Shown: positions 44,219 to 52,780 of the stretch, piece after piece
Numbering within the stretch: position 1 is the first letter of the stretch
Layout: the number at the start of each line of letters is the position of its first letter
Assembly: GCF_021228125.1 (NCBI RefSeq)
Contig: NZ_JAJQQS010000013.1
Coordinates: 1-64,000 of the forward strand
Direction: 5' to 3'
Source: Streptomyces albireticuli
GTDB taxonomy: Bacteria; Actinomycetota; Actinomycetes; Streptomycetales; Streptomycetaceae
DNA length: 64,000 nucleotides
Notes under the pieces: model-generated
What the model was told of the DNA's origin: nothing
Databases searched by the model: none
What the model saw: the letters and a program-made list of their open reading frames with translations, nothing else
Made by a program: the position numbers and the translations under genes

Positions 44219-45442
44219 TCAGACGAACGGGGTGATCCGCTCCTCGACCCCGAGCAGCAGCTTTCCGTAGATCTCCATGCCCACCGCGGGCGTGGACGCC
44301 GCGTGCCGGCCGGCCACGCTCGCGTCGCGCCAGATCCGCTGGAGGGCGTTGGTGTCCGCGAAGGATCCGGCGCCGTGGACATTGAGCAGGGTGCCGAGGG
44401 CGGACATGAGGTTGTCGATGGCGTGTCCGGTGTCGGCGCGCACACGTGCCCGGGTCAGCACGTCGAGGTCGTCGCTCCGCGCCGCGGCCGTGTCGAGGTC
44501 GTCGGCGGCCCGGTGCACGTGCAGATGGGCGGTGTCGATTTTCATGGCGGCCTCGGCGACCTGGAGCTGGACGCCGACCGACTCCCTCTGGGTCTCGTAG
44601 TACGTGTACGAGATCGGCTTGGTCGCGGTCTTCTCGGTGACGAGCTTCAAGGCGGCGCGCCCCAGGCCGAGCTGGGGGCCGGCGAGGCCGACCGCCAGGA
44701 GCGGGGCGAACGCGGTGCGGAACAGGCCGCTCGGGCCGTGGTCGGCGGGGACGTCCCCTTCGATGGCGCCGGGTACGGACATCACCCGGTGCCCGGGCAC
44801 GAAGACGTCCTCGGCGATCACGCAGTTGCTGGCGGTGCCCCGCAGTCCGGCGACGAACCAGGTGTCCTCCAGTGTCAGTTCGGACCGCGGGACCAGGACC
44901 ATGGCCTGGTCGACCACCTCGCCGTCCTCGTCGGTGACCGGCATGCCGAGGAGGGCCCACGAGGAGTGCGAGGAGCCCGAGTTGTAGTACCAGCGGCCGG
45001 TCATCCGCCAGCCTCCCTCGACCTTGCGGCTGGTGGCGGTCGGGCCGAACACCCCGGTGACCCGGACGTCGGGGTGGGCGCCGAAGACCTCCTCCTGCGC
45101 CTGCTCGGGGAAGAGCGCGGCCAGCCAGTTGCAGGTGTTGACCACGGCGGTCACCCAGCCGGTCGAACCGTCGCCCTCGGCTATCGCGGCCGTCACGTCG
45201 ATCAGGGTGCGCACATCGCTCTCGTAGCCGCCGAAGCGGCGCGGCACGGTCAGCTTGAACAGCCCGGCCTCCGTCAGCGCCTCGATCACTTCGTCGGTCA
45301 CCCGCCGCTCCGCCTCGATCCGGGCGGCGTGCTCGCGCAGCAGCGGCTGGAGCGCCTCCGCCCGCGCCACGAGCTCGGCACGGGTCGGGGCCGGGGCGTG
45401 CGCGGCGGCGGACGGCGCGGGACGGGAATGCGTGGTGGTCAT
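44219..45442 (-). CDS. Flavin-dependent monooxygenase, acyl-CoA-dehydrogenase fold (HsaA/HpaH-like oxygenase)
   Basis: A 407-residue large component of a two-component flavin monooxygenase. It has the ACAD fold: an N-terminal helical part (EALTEAGLFKLTVPRRFGGYE), a beta domain (VTGVFGPTATSRKVEGGWRMTGRWYYNSG) and a helical C-terminal part (DNLMSALGTLLNVHGAGSFADT, LQRIWRDASVAGRHA). Such enzymes use reduced FMN or FAD and oxygen to hydroxylate phenols, indoles or steroid rings. ATG 45442 has AGGAG 5 bases upstream. It is 80 bases downstream of a flavin reductase gene, its expected partner. Confidence 0.85.
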   Translation of the reverse strand: MTTTHSRPAPSAAAHAPAPTRAELVARAEALQPLLREHAARIEAERRVTDEVIEALTEAGLFKLTVPRRFGGYESDVRTLIDVTAAIAEGDGSTGWVTAVVNTCNWLAALFPEQAQEEVFGAHPDVRVTGVFGPTATSRKVEGGWRMTGRWYYNSGSSHSSWALLGMPVTDEDGEVVDQAMVLVPRSELTLEDTWFVAGLRGTASNCVIAEDVFVPGHRVMSVPGAIEGDVPADHGPSGLFRTAFAPLLAVGLAGPQLGLGRAALKLVTEKTATKPISYTYYETQRESVGVQLQVAEAAMKIDTAHLHVHRAADDLDTAAARSDDLDVLTRARVRADTGHAIDNLMSALGTLLNVHGAGSFADTNALQRIWRDASVAGRHAASTPAVGMEIYGKLLLGVEERITPFV

Positions 45443-45522
45443 ACGGGTCTCCTGGTTGACGTGGAACCGGCTGAGGCGGGTCCGGTCGAGGTGGGTCCGG
45501 TCGGTGTTTGTCCGGCTGGGGT

Positions 45523-46029
45523 TCATCGCGCGAACGCGGAGTGGGTGCCGAAGGTGCGGTAGCCGTAGACGAGGGGCGCGGCCTCGGCCGTACGGACGTG
45601 GCCGACGTCGCCGAGGAGCAGCAGATGGTCGCCGCCCTCGACCGCGGAGCCGAGCTCGCACACGAGCCAGCCCGGGGCACCGGTCAGCCGCGGCAGCCCG
45701 TGGTCGTAGTGCCAGGGCGCCCCGGACGCGGTGAAGCGGTCGGGCACCCGGCGGGCGAAGGTCCTGGCCAGGTCGTCCTGGTCGTGGCCGAGCACGTTCA
45801 CCCCGAAACGCCCGGTCGCCAGGATGCGGGCGAGGACGTCGGAGGAACGGTCCAGGGCCACCGAGACCATCGCCGGGTGGAGTGACAGCGAGGTGAAGGC
45901 GCTGACCGTCGCTCCGTACGGGACGCCGTCCTGAGTGGCCGTCACGATCGTCACCGGGGCGCAGACCCCGGCCATCGCGTCGCGGAAGTCCTGCTCGATC
46001 GAACCGGTCGCACCGGTCACTGCGGCCAT
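45523..46029 (-). CDS. Flavin reductase (HpaC/HsaB family)
   Basis: A 168-residue reductase domain. It starts FRDAMAGVCAPVTIVTATQDG and continues GATVSAFTSLSLHPAMVSVAL, ending GDVGHVRTAEAAPLVYGYRTFG, all standard for FMN/FAD:NAD(P)H reductases. It supplies reduced flavin to the downstream oxygenase. ATG 46029 has GGGGAG upstream. It is divergent from the GntR-type gene, with an 18-bp palindrome at 46043-46060 in front of its start. Confidence 0.88.
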   Translation of the reverse strand: MAAVTGATGSIEQDFRDAMAGVCAPVTIVTATQDGVPYGATVSAFTSLSLHPAMVSVALDRSSDVLARILATGRFGVNVLGHDQDDLARTFARRVPDRFTASGAPWHYDHGLPRLTGAPGWLVCELGSAVEGGDHLLLLGDVGHVRTAEAAPLVYGYRTFGTHSAFAR

Positions 46030-46042
46030 GCCCGCTCCCCTC

Positions 46043-46060
46043 TAATCATCATGATGATTA
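46043..46060. promoter_or_regulatory. 18-bp perfect palindrome, GntR operator candidate
   Basis: TAATCATCATGATGATTA is perfectly self-complementary and lies 13 bases upstream of the flavin reductase ATG, in the divergent region with the GntR-type gene. It is the only AT-rich palindrome there and fits a GntR dimer site. Confidence 0.7.
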
Positions 46061-46156
46061 CGGTGATCATGCATGTGGTTTACGAAAGACGTCAAGAGGT
46101 GCGATGCTATTCGTCATAATCAATTCCGGCGGGTTGTCGGGGACCGAGGAGGCGCC

Positions 46157-46927
46157 GTGGGAACCGCAGACCACCGCACAGGCGGGCGCGACACGGGCCA
46201 CCCGCGTGACGGTGCCGAACCCCCCGCCCTGCGCCGCGACGACTGGGAGCGCCCCTCCTCCCCCTCCCGCGCCGAGATGGCCGCCGAGCGCATCGCCCAG
46301 CGCGTCACCCGCACCGAACCGGGTGCCCGCCTCGGCACCAAGGACGAACTGCGCACCGCGTGCGGAGTGTCCGTCGGCACCTTCAACGAGGCCCTGCGGC
46401 TCCTCCAGGCGCGCGGCCTGGTCACGGTGCGGCCCGGCCCCGGCGGGGGGCTCTTCGCCGCCCGGCCGGCCCCCGCCGCGCGCCCGGACGCCTGGCCCCG
46501 GGACCTGGACGAGCAGCACCCGGACGAGGCCGCGCGCATCCGCGACGCCCTCGACCCCCTGCTCGTCGAGGACGCCCTGTGGCACGCGTCCCCCGCCGAC
46601 GTCGCCGGGTTGCGGCGTCACCTGGCCGCCCTCGCCGAGGCCGCCGACGCCGCCGACCCGGTCGCGTTCGCCCACGCCGACCGGCTGCTGCGCGCCCGCC
46701 TCGCCGCCCTCAGCCCCGGCACACTGCTGCGTTCGCTGTACGACGGCCTGCTGACGGTCGCCGAACAGGCGGGGCACACCGCCGGCCCCGAGCTCCTCCG
46801 GGCCCGGTACGACCGTCACGCCGCCCTCGTCGACGCCCTCGACGGCCGCGACCGGGACCGGGCCCTGCGGCTGGCCGCCACCCGCGTCGGCACTCCGGAA
46901 GCGGGCGGGGCTCCGGCCCCCGAGTGA
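46157..46927 (+). CDS. GntR-family regulator (FadR-type)
   Basis: A 256-residue regulator. The winged HTH is SRAEMAAERIAQRV, then TKDELRTACGVSVGTFNEALRLLQARGLVTVRPGPGGGLF. The C-terminal all-helical FCD-like ligand domain holds RIRDALDPLLVEDAL and LRRHLAALAEAAD. GTG 46157 has GAGGAGG 5 bases upstream and is better supported than the longer frame. It is divergent from the flavin reductase/oxygenase pair and probably represses it through the palindrome at 46043. The gene ends at a strong terminator. Confidence 0.82.
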   Translation: MGTADHRTGGRDTGHPRDGAEPPALRRDDWERPSSPSRAEMAAERIAQRVTRTEPGARLGTKDELRTACGVSVGTFNEALRLLQARGLVTVRPGPGGGLFAARPAPAARPDAWPRDLDEQHPDEAARIRDALDPLLVEDALWHASPADVAGLRRHLAALAEAADAADPVAFAHADRLLRARLAALSPGTLLRSLYDGLLTVAEQAGHTAGPELLRARYDRHAALVDALDGRDRDRALRLAATRVGTPEAGGAPAPE

Positions 46928-46933
46928 GCAAAC

Positions 46934-46968
46934 GACGAGGCCACAGCCCATGGGGCTGTGGCCTCGTC
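46934..46968. terminator. 16-bp perfect bidirectional terminator hairpin
   Basis: 46934-46949 and 46953-46968 are perfect reverse complements around a 3-base loop (ATG). It lies 7 bases after the GntR stop and 33 bases after the convergent P450 stop, so it can end transcripts from both sides. Confidence 0.85.
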
Positions 46969-47000
46969 ACTTCAGGCGGTGGCGGTGCCGGGTGCCGGCG

Positions 47001-48227
47001 CTACCAGGTCACGGGGATCCCGGCCGCCATGATGGCCATGCGGTCGGGGTGCCAGGGGACCTCCGACGGCGGCACGGCGAGACGGACGCCGGGGAGGCGG
47101 TCGAGGAGGACGCGGAAGGCGATGTCGGACTGACGGCGCACCAGGTGGGCGCCGGGGCAGTGGTGACGGCCGTAGCCGAAGCGCAGGTGCGGGTTGGGGG
47201 AACGGGTGGGGTCGAAGCCCTCCGGGTCGGCGAACGCGGCGGTGTCGTAGTTGACCGCGTCCAGGGAGAGCAGGACCATCTCGCCCTTCTTCACCTCCGC
47301 GGAGCCGAGCCGCGCGTCCCGGGTGACGAAGCGCGGGATGGCGTTGCCCAGGACGACGCTGCAGCGCAGGAGCTCCTCGACGCACTGCGGCATCGTCTCC
47401 GGGCGGTCCCGCAGCCCGCTCATGACCTCGGGGTGCTGGAGGAGGTTGAAGGCGGCGACGCCCAGAAAGCTCGCGAAGTCCTCGTAGCCGCTGACGAAGA
47501 GGACGGACACGATGTTCGACAGCTGCCGGTCCGTCAGCCCCTGGTGCGCGGCGTTGAGGTCGGCCAGGCGGTCCGCCAGGCCGCGCGGCTCGCCGGGGCG
47601 GCGGGCCGCCATGTGCTCGTGCATGTAGACGCGGATCTCCTCCCAGTTGCGGGCGAGCTCCTCGTGGGTGGGGGTGACCATGGTCAGGTCGAGATCGGCC
47701 CGTACGGCGAGCCAGGCGTGGTCCTCGAAGGGCAGTCCGAGCAGCCGGCACATGCACTGCCCCGCGACCCACTCCGCGAAGTGGTGCTGGAGGTCGCCGG
47801 GGCCGCCTTCGCGGACCATCGCCTCCAGGCCCTCGCGGGTCATGGCCTCGACCCAGTCGGCGGGGAGTTCGGGCTGGTTGCGGCCGAGGGCCTTGAGCAC
47901 CTCGTCGCGCAGCCCGGCCTTCTGGAGGTGGTTCATGGCGTCGAGCAGTTCGGGCGCCAGGATCGGGGCGTCCTGCCCGGGGCTGTCCGCCTCGGCCAGG
48001 ACGGAGCGGGCGAAGGCGCGGTCGCGCAGCACGTGCTGCGTCAGCTCGTAGCCGGTGACCAGCCACGCCTCGTCGCCGGAGTTGGTGCTGACCCGGGCCA
48101 CGGGGCAGCGGCCGCGCAGCTCGTGGAGTTCGGGGGCGAGCCGGTCGCCCCGGGTGCTGAAGGGGTAGTGCGGCAGGGGCGCTTCGTGGGGGGATTCCTC
48201 GGAAGCGGGTGCCTGGGGTGCGGTCAT
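47001..48227 (-). CDS. Cytochrome P450 with non-canonical I-helix, NRPS-cluster tailoring enzyme
   Basis: A 408-residue P450. The heme loop is RFGYGRHHCPGA with the Cys near residue 356, and ExxR is EELLR. The I-helix reads LFVSGYEDFASF, so the usual acid-Thr pair is Glu-Asp, with the proton-relay Thr absent. P450s with altered I-helices often catalyse coupling or carrier-bound oxidations rather than plain hydroxylation. It is the last gene of the leftward cluster with the second P450 and the adenylation-carrier-reductase protein. Confidence 0.88.
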   Translation of the reverse strand: MTAPQAPASEESPHEAPLPHYPFSTRGDRLAPELHELRGRCPVARVSTNSGDEAWLVTGYELTQHVLRDRAFARSVLAEADSPGQDAPILAPELLDAMNHLQKAGLRDEVLKALGRNQPELPADWVEAMTREGLEAMVREGGPGDLQHHFAEWVAGQCMCRLLGLPFEDHAWLAVRADLDLTMVTPTHEELARNWEEIRVYMHEHMAARRPGEPRGLADRLADLNAAHQGLTDRQLSNIVSVLFVSGYEDFASFLGVAAFNLLQHPEVMSGLRDRPETMPQCVEELLRCSVVLGNAIPRFVTRDARLGSAEVKKGEMVLLSLDAVNYDTAAFADPEGFDPTRSPNPHLRFGYGRHHCPGAHLVRRQSDIAFRVLLDRLPGVRLAVPPSEVPWHPDRMAIMAAGIPVTW

Positions 48228-48312
48228 GGCGTGCGGGTCTCTCTTCCGTGCGTGTCTCGGGCCGGGTTTCCTGGGGTCGCGGCGCGCGGGGACGCGGCGC
48301 CGGGGCGGCGTG

Positions 48313-49524
48313 TCACCAGCGCACGGGCAGCCGGGCCGGGGCGCGCAGCGGGGTGGACTCGTCCCAGGGGATGGTGTCCGCCGGCACGGCGAGCTCGATG
48401 CCGGGAAGCCGTTCGAGCAGCACCTCGATCAGGATGGTGAGTTGCATGCGGGTCAGGTGCCCGCCCGTGCACGCGTGCGGGCCGTGCCCGAACGCGACGT
48501 GCGCGTTGGGGGTCCGGGTCAGATCGAGGCGGTCGGGGTCGGCGAACGCCTCCGGGTCGCGGTTGGCGGAGGCCGGCACCGGGACGACCGCGTCCCCGGC
48601 ACGGATGTGCTGCCCGTGCAGGGTGAGGTCCTCCTTCGCGACGAGGATGTTGATGGCGTTCATCAGCGGGACGTACCGCAGCAGTTCCTCCACCGCGGTG
48701 CCGATCCGCTCGGGCGCCTCGCGCAGCGTCCGCAGCTGCTCGGGGTGGGTGAGCAGGGCGAGCAGGGCGTTCCCGGTGTGCTGGATGTTGGTCTTGTATC
48801 CGGCCATGAGCATGGTGACGACGAAGCTGACGACGTCGTCGCGGGTCAGCTCGCTGCCCGGACGGCCGGCCTCGGCCAGCAGCAGCCGGATGTAGTCCTC
48901 GCCGTCGGTGTCCTTCTCCTTGCGGGAGATGAGCTCCTCGGCGTAGTCCTGCAGCGCGTACAGCGCCGCGAGCACCTCCTCCATCGTCAGCCCGGCCGCG
49001 CCGAGGAGCGCGAGGGTGTGCGGCAGGTAGACGTCGCGGTCCTCGTAGGGCAGGCCGGTGGTCTCGCACAGCACGCGCAGCGGCAGCGGGTCGGCGTACG
49101 CGGCGACGAGGTCCGCCGTGCCGTCCTCGGACCCGGCCACCATCGCGTCGATGAGCTCCCCGGCCATCGTCCGGATCCGGGGCTCCATGAACTCCAGCCG
49201 CTTCCGGCCGAACATCGGCAGGACGGTGCGGCGTACGCGCTCGTGGTGCGCGCCGGTCATCTCCAGGAAGGTCGGCAGGCACGGCGGCGGGGCGTCGGCC
49301 CCTTCGCGGGGCGGCCAGGCCGACAGCAGCGGCCGGACGAGCCGGGGGTCGGCGAACGCGGCGCGCACGTCGTCGTAGCGGCTGATCAGCCAGCCCGTCT
49401 CGCCGTTGGGCAGCTGTGCCTTGACGACGGGCCGCTCGGTGCGCAGGCGGGCGTAGGCGCAGGGCGGGCCCGCGGTGCCGGGCTCGACCTCCGGGACCGG
49501 GACGAGTGCTTCGGGCGGGTTCAC
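48313..49524 (-). CDS. Cytochrome P450, NRPS-cluster tailoring enzyme
   Basis: A 403-residue P450. The heme loop AFGHGPHACTGG carries the Cys near residue 351, ExxR is EELLRY, and the I-helix MLMAGYKTNIQHTGNA keeps Thr but has Lys where the acid normally lies. GTG 49524 shares GTGA with the stop of the NRPS-like gene, so the two are translationally coupled. It probably acts on the NRPS-derived product. Confidence 0.88.
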   Translation of the reverse strand: MNPPEALVPVPEVEPGTAGPPCAYARLRTERPVVKAQLPNGETGWLISRYDDVRAAFADPRLVRPLLSAWPPREGADAPPPCLPTFLEMTGAHHERVRRTVLPMFGRKRLEFMEPRIRTMAGELIDAMVAGSEDGTADLVAAYADPLPLRVLCETTGLPYEDRDVYLPHTLALLGAAGLTMEEVLAALYALQDYAEELISRKEKDTDGEDYIRLLLAEAGRPGSELTRDDVVSFVVTMLMAGYKTNIQHTGNALLALLTHPEQLRTLREAPERIGTAVEELLRYVPLMNAINILVAKEDLTLHGQHIRAGDAVVPVPASANRDPEAFADPDRLDLTRTPNAHVAFGHGPHACTGGHLTRMQLTILIEVLLERLPGIELAVPADTIPWDESTPLRAPARLPVRW

Positions 49525-52500
49525 GCGGTGTGCTCCGATCCCGCCGCGGCGTGGTGCGGCGTCGGGTGGTCCGGTACGGGCGCGGGGCGGGTGAGGTAGC
49601 CGGAGGCGAAGAAGTACTCCAGGTACCGGTCCAGCAGCGCGGAGTCCACCGGCGGGCAGTGCAGTCCGCTGTCGGCGAGCGCTTCCTCGGCGTTGCGCCG
49701 GCCCAGGACCGGGAAGACGTCCTTGAGGTACATCTCCTTGACGGACATGTCGGCGTTGCGGCTGCGGTCGACGCACAGGGACACGAACGGCGCCGTGGCG
49801 CTCGTCGGGTTCTCGGCGACGTAGCGCACCAGCTCACCGACCCAGCGGTCGTACGGCAGCGTGCGCGGGGTGAAGCCCGCCGCGCGCATCCGGTCCAGGA
49901 CGTCCGAGAACATCGCCGGGCGGGGGTTGGTGACGTGGTAGACCCGGCCGTCGGCGGGCCGGTGCGTGGCGATGTGGACCAGGGACTCGGCGAGGTGGTC
50001 GACAGGGACGAAGTCCATCGGCAGCTCGATGTCGGGGGCCAGCCCCGTCTCGGCGACCGTCTTGAACAACGAGCAGATGGCCGTCTCGGTGTTGCACGCC
50101 CCGGTCGTCCGGTCGCCGGTCACCTCGTACGGCCGGTACACGGCCACGGGCAGGCCCTGTTCGGCGGCCCGCCGCAGGACGCCTTCGGCGACCCACTTGC
50201 TCTCGGCGTAGCCCATGGTGAGCCCGTCCGCGTGGTCGAGCGGCAGGTCCTCGTCCACCTCGTGCACCCCGGCGGTGCCGAACCCGGCGACGACGGCGAC
50301 GGTCGAGACGAAGTGCACCGGGACCCGGCGGGGTGCCGCGATGCGGACGACCTCCCGGGTGCCGTCGACGTTGGCCGGCCGCAACTGCTCGTACGGGTAG
50401 AGGAAGTTGACCCGGGCGCCGTTGTGCACGATCAGGTCCAGCCGGCCGGTCAGTTCGGCGGTGTGCACGGCCGACAGCCCCAGCCCCGGCTGGGTCAGGT
50501 CGCCGGGGAAGCACTCGACCCGCCGCCACTCGGTCTCGTCGAGGCTCAGTCCGTAGCGGGTGAGGGCGGTGCGCACCCGCTGCTGGGCGTGTGCGGGGCT
50601 CGTCGCCCGTACGGGGCAGTGGACGCGGGCGGTCGTCGAGCGCAGCAGGCGGTGCAGCAGGAACACTCCGACGAATCCCGAGGCGCCCGTGAGCAGGACG
50701 TCCTTCGGGTCGTGCGGGCACGGTGCCGGGCCTTCGGCGACCGGCAGGGAGAAGCCCAGTTCGGTTTCGCGCGCGAAGTCGACGTGCGGTTCGCCGTCCG
50801 TCGCCGCGCCGAAGCCGCCCCGGGCCTCGCGCACGGCGGCCGTGAAGCCCTCCAGGGTGGGCGCGGCCAGCAGGGCCCTGATGAGGGTGGAGCCCAGGGC
50901 GGCGTCGAGGCTGAGCACGGCGAGGGTGCGGGTGACGGCTTCCGAGGCGAGCAGGGAGTCGCCGCCGAGGAGGAAGAAGTCGTCCTGGGGCGCGGGGCGT
51001 ACGCGCAGCACCCGCTGCCACACCTCGGTGAGGACGTCGAGCAGGCCCTCGATCTTCGGCTCGTCCGTCTCCTCGGCCGTCACCGCGTCGTCGTCGCGGC
51101 CGGTCAGTGGTGCGGCGGACTTCAGGCGGGCGCGGTCGACCTTGCCGCCGCTGGTCACGGGGAAGTGGTCCATGGGCACCAGGGCCGGGACGGCCTGCGG
51201 GGGCAGCCACTGCGCGCAGTACGCGCGGAGGGCGGGGAGCGGCAGGGGGGTGCCGGGGCGGGCGGCCGTGACGTAGGCGGTCAGGGAGCCGGATTCGACC
51301 TCGACGACGGCTTCGCCGACCTCGGGGTGTGCCCGCAGCCGGGTCTCCACCTCGTCGAGCTCGACGCGCGCGCCGCGCAGCTTGACCTGCCGGTCGAGGC
51401 GGCCGCGGTACTCCAGCAGGCCGTCGGCGGTCCGCACGACCCGGTCGCCGGTCCGGTACAGCGGCCCGTCCGGTTCGACGGCGGGCAGGGCGACGAAGCG
51501 TTCGGCGGTCAGCCGCGCGTCCCCGAGGTAGCCGAGGGCCAGTCCGTCGCCGCCGACGTACAGTTCGCCCTCCTCGCCCGGCCCGGCGAACGAGCCGTCG
51601 GGGCGGAGGACGTGGCAGGTGGAGGCGCCGAAGGGGCGGCCCAGGGGGACGGTCGTGGCGTCCTCGGGCAGCGGGCGCAGCACATGGGCGGTGGAGACCA
51701 CGGCGTTCTCGGTCGGGCCGTAGAAGTTGACCACGGTGGTGGCCGGGCAGGCGGCGAGGACGGCGTTCGCCAACCGCGGGTCCATCGCCTCCCCGCCGGC
51801 GGAGACGTGCCGCAGCGTGGCCAGCGCCTCGGGGCGGGTGCGGGCGACGAGGTGGAAGACGCTCGTCGTCAGGTAGGCCATGGTCACGCCCTGCGCGAGG
51901 AAGAGCCGCTCCAGGGCGAGGGGCGAGAGCAGTTCCTCCCGGTCGGCGATGACCAGGCAGGCGCCGGTGAGCAGCGCGCCCCAGATCTCGATCGTCGAGG
52001 CGTCGGAGGAGAGCCCGTAGGCGTGCAGCACCCCGTCGCCGGGGGCGGGCGGGGGCAGCTCGGGGTCGGACAGCACGAGGCGGACCACGCCCCGGTGCGG
52101 TATCGCGACGGGCTTCGGGCGGCCGGTCGTCCCGGAGGTGAAGACCACGTAGGCGCAGTCGGTCGCGGAGTCGGTGCGGGGGCGGTCGAGGGGCTCGGTC
52201 CGGAGTGCGGGGCGGTCGAGGGAACCGACCTCGACTGACGCGCGTAGACCTCGCACGGGACGCGTGCTGCCCGGCAGGGTGACGGCGGCGCTCAGCCCCG
52301 CGTCCTCGGCCATGGCCCGCAGGCGGGCCGGCGGAAGGTCGTCGTCGAGAGGTACGTACGCGCAGCCGGCCTTGAGGATGCCCAGCAGTGCCACCAGCGC
52401 CTCCAGCGAGCGGCCGCCGCACACGCCGATGAGGTCACCGGGACGGACGCCGCGTGCGAGCAGGCGGGCCGCCAGGGCGTCGGCGTGGGCGTCGAGCTGC

Positions 52501-52700
52501 CCGTAGGTCACGCTGCGCTCCCCGTGCCTGGCCGCCGGCGCGTCGGGCCGCGCGGCGGCCTGCGCTTCGAACAGCTCGGGTATGAGGCTGTTCCGGGGGT
52601 AGCCGGCCGCGAGCGTGCCGGGCGCCGCCGGCGACGGGGCCGGCGAGGGGGCCGGGCTACGGGGTAACAGCAGGTGTGACGAAACGTCGGTGTCGGTCAT
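49521..52700 (-). CDS. Single-module NRPS-like protein: adenylation, carrier, thioester reductase
   Basis: A 1059-residue A-T-R protein with no condensation domain. Adenylation domain (about 40-510): FTSGTTGRPK, NFYGPTENAV, YRTGDRV, GRLDRQVKLRGARVE and PVTSGGKVDR with Lys. Carrier: FFLLGGDSL, Ser near 582. Reductase: NADPH fold LLTGASGFVGVFLL near 670 and YAESK near 829. It should load one amino acid, thioesterify it and release it as an aldehyde. My reading of the specificity residues is D-A-I-Y-V-A-F-V-V-K, not matched with confidence. ATG 52700 has GAAGGA upstream. It is coupled to a P450 gene downstream. Confidence 0.9.
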   Translation of the reverse strand: MTDTDVSSHLLLPRSPAPSPAPSPAAPGTLAAGYPRNSLIPELFEAQAAARPDAPAARHGERSVTYGQLDAHADALAARLLARGVRPGDLIGVCGGRSLEALVALLGILKAGCAYVPLDDDLPPARLRAMAEDAGLSAAVTLPGSTRPVRGLRASVEVGSLDRPALRTEPLDRPRTDSATDCAYVVFTSGTTGRPKPVAIPHRGVVRLVLSDPELPPPAPGDGVLHAYGLSSDASTIEIWGALLTGACLVIADREELLSPLALERLFLAQGVTMAYLTTSVFHLVARTRPEALATLRHVSAGGEAMDPRLANAVLAACPATTVVNFYGPTENAVVSTAHVLRPLPEDATTVPLGRPFGASTCHVLRPDGSFAGPGEEGELYVGGDGLALGYLGDARLTAERFVALPAVEPDGPLYRTGDRVVRTADGLLEYRGRLDRQVKLRGARVELDEVETRLRAHPEVGEAVVEVESGSLTAYVTAARPGTPLPLPALRAYCAQWLPPQAVPALVPMDHFPVTSGGKVDRARLKSAAPLTGRDDDAVTAEETDEPKIEGLLDVLTEVWQRVLRVRPAPQDDFFLLGGDSLLASEAVTRTLAVLSLDAALGSTLIRALLAAPTLEGFTAAVREARGGFGAATDGEPHVDFARETELGFSLPVAEGPAPCPHDPKDVLLTGASGFVGVFLLHRLLRSTTARVHCPVRATSPAHAQQRVRTALTRYGLSLDETEWRRVECFPGDLTQPGLGLSAVHTAELTGRLDLIVHNGARVNFLYPYEQLRPANVDGTREVVRIAAPRRVPVHFVSTVAVVAGFGTAGVHEVDEDLPLDHADGLTMGYAESKWVAEGVLRRAAEQGLPVAVYRPYEVTGDRTTGACNTETAICSLFKTVAETGLAPDIELPMDFVPVDHLAESLVHIATHRPADGRVYHVTNPRPAMFSDVLDRMRAAGFTPRTLPYDRWVGELVRYVAENPTSATAPFVSLCVDRSRNADMSVKEMYLKDVFPVLGRRNAEEALADSGLHCPPVDSALLDRYLEYFFASGYLTRPAPVPDHPTPHHAAAGSEHTA

Positions 52701-52780
52701 CGAGTCCTTCTTGCTTGTGGGGCTTCGGCGCGGCTGCGCGCCGTTGGTGCGGGTAGGGGGTGCGGAGGAGGCGTCGGCGC

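Noticed and set aside
44219..46029. Assigning the flavin monooxygenase pair to the NRPS-like operon
   Set aside because: A 16-bp terminator at 46934-46968 and an intervening GntR gene on the opposite strand separate them, so co-function is only a possibility.
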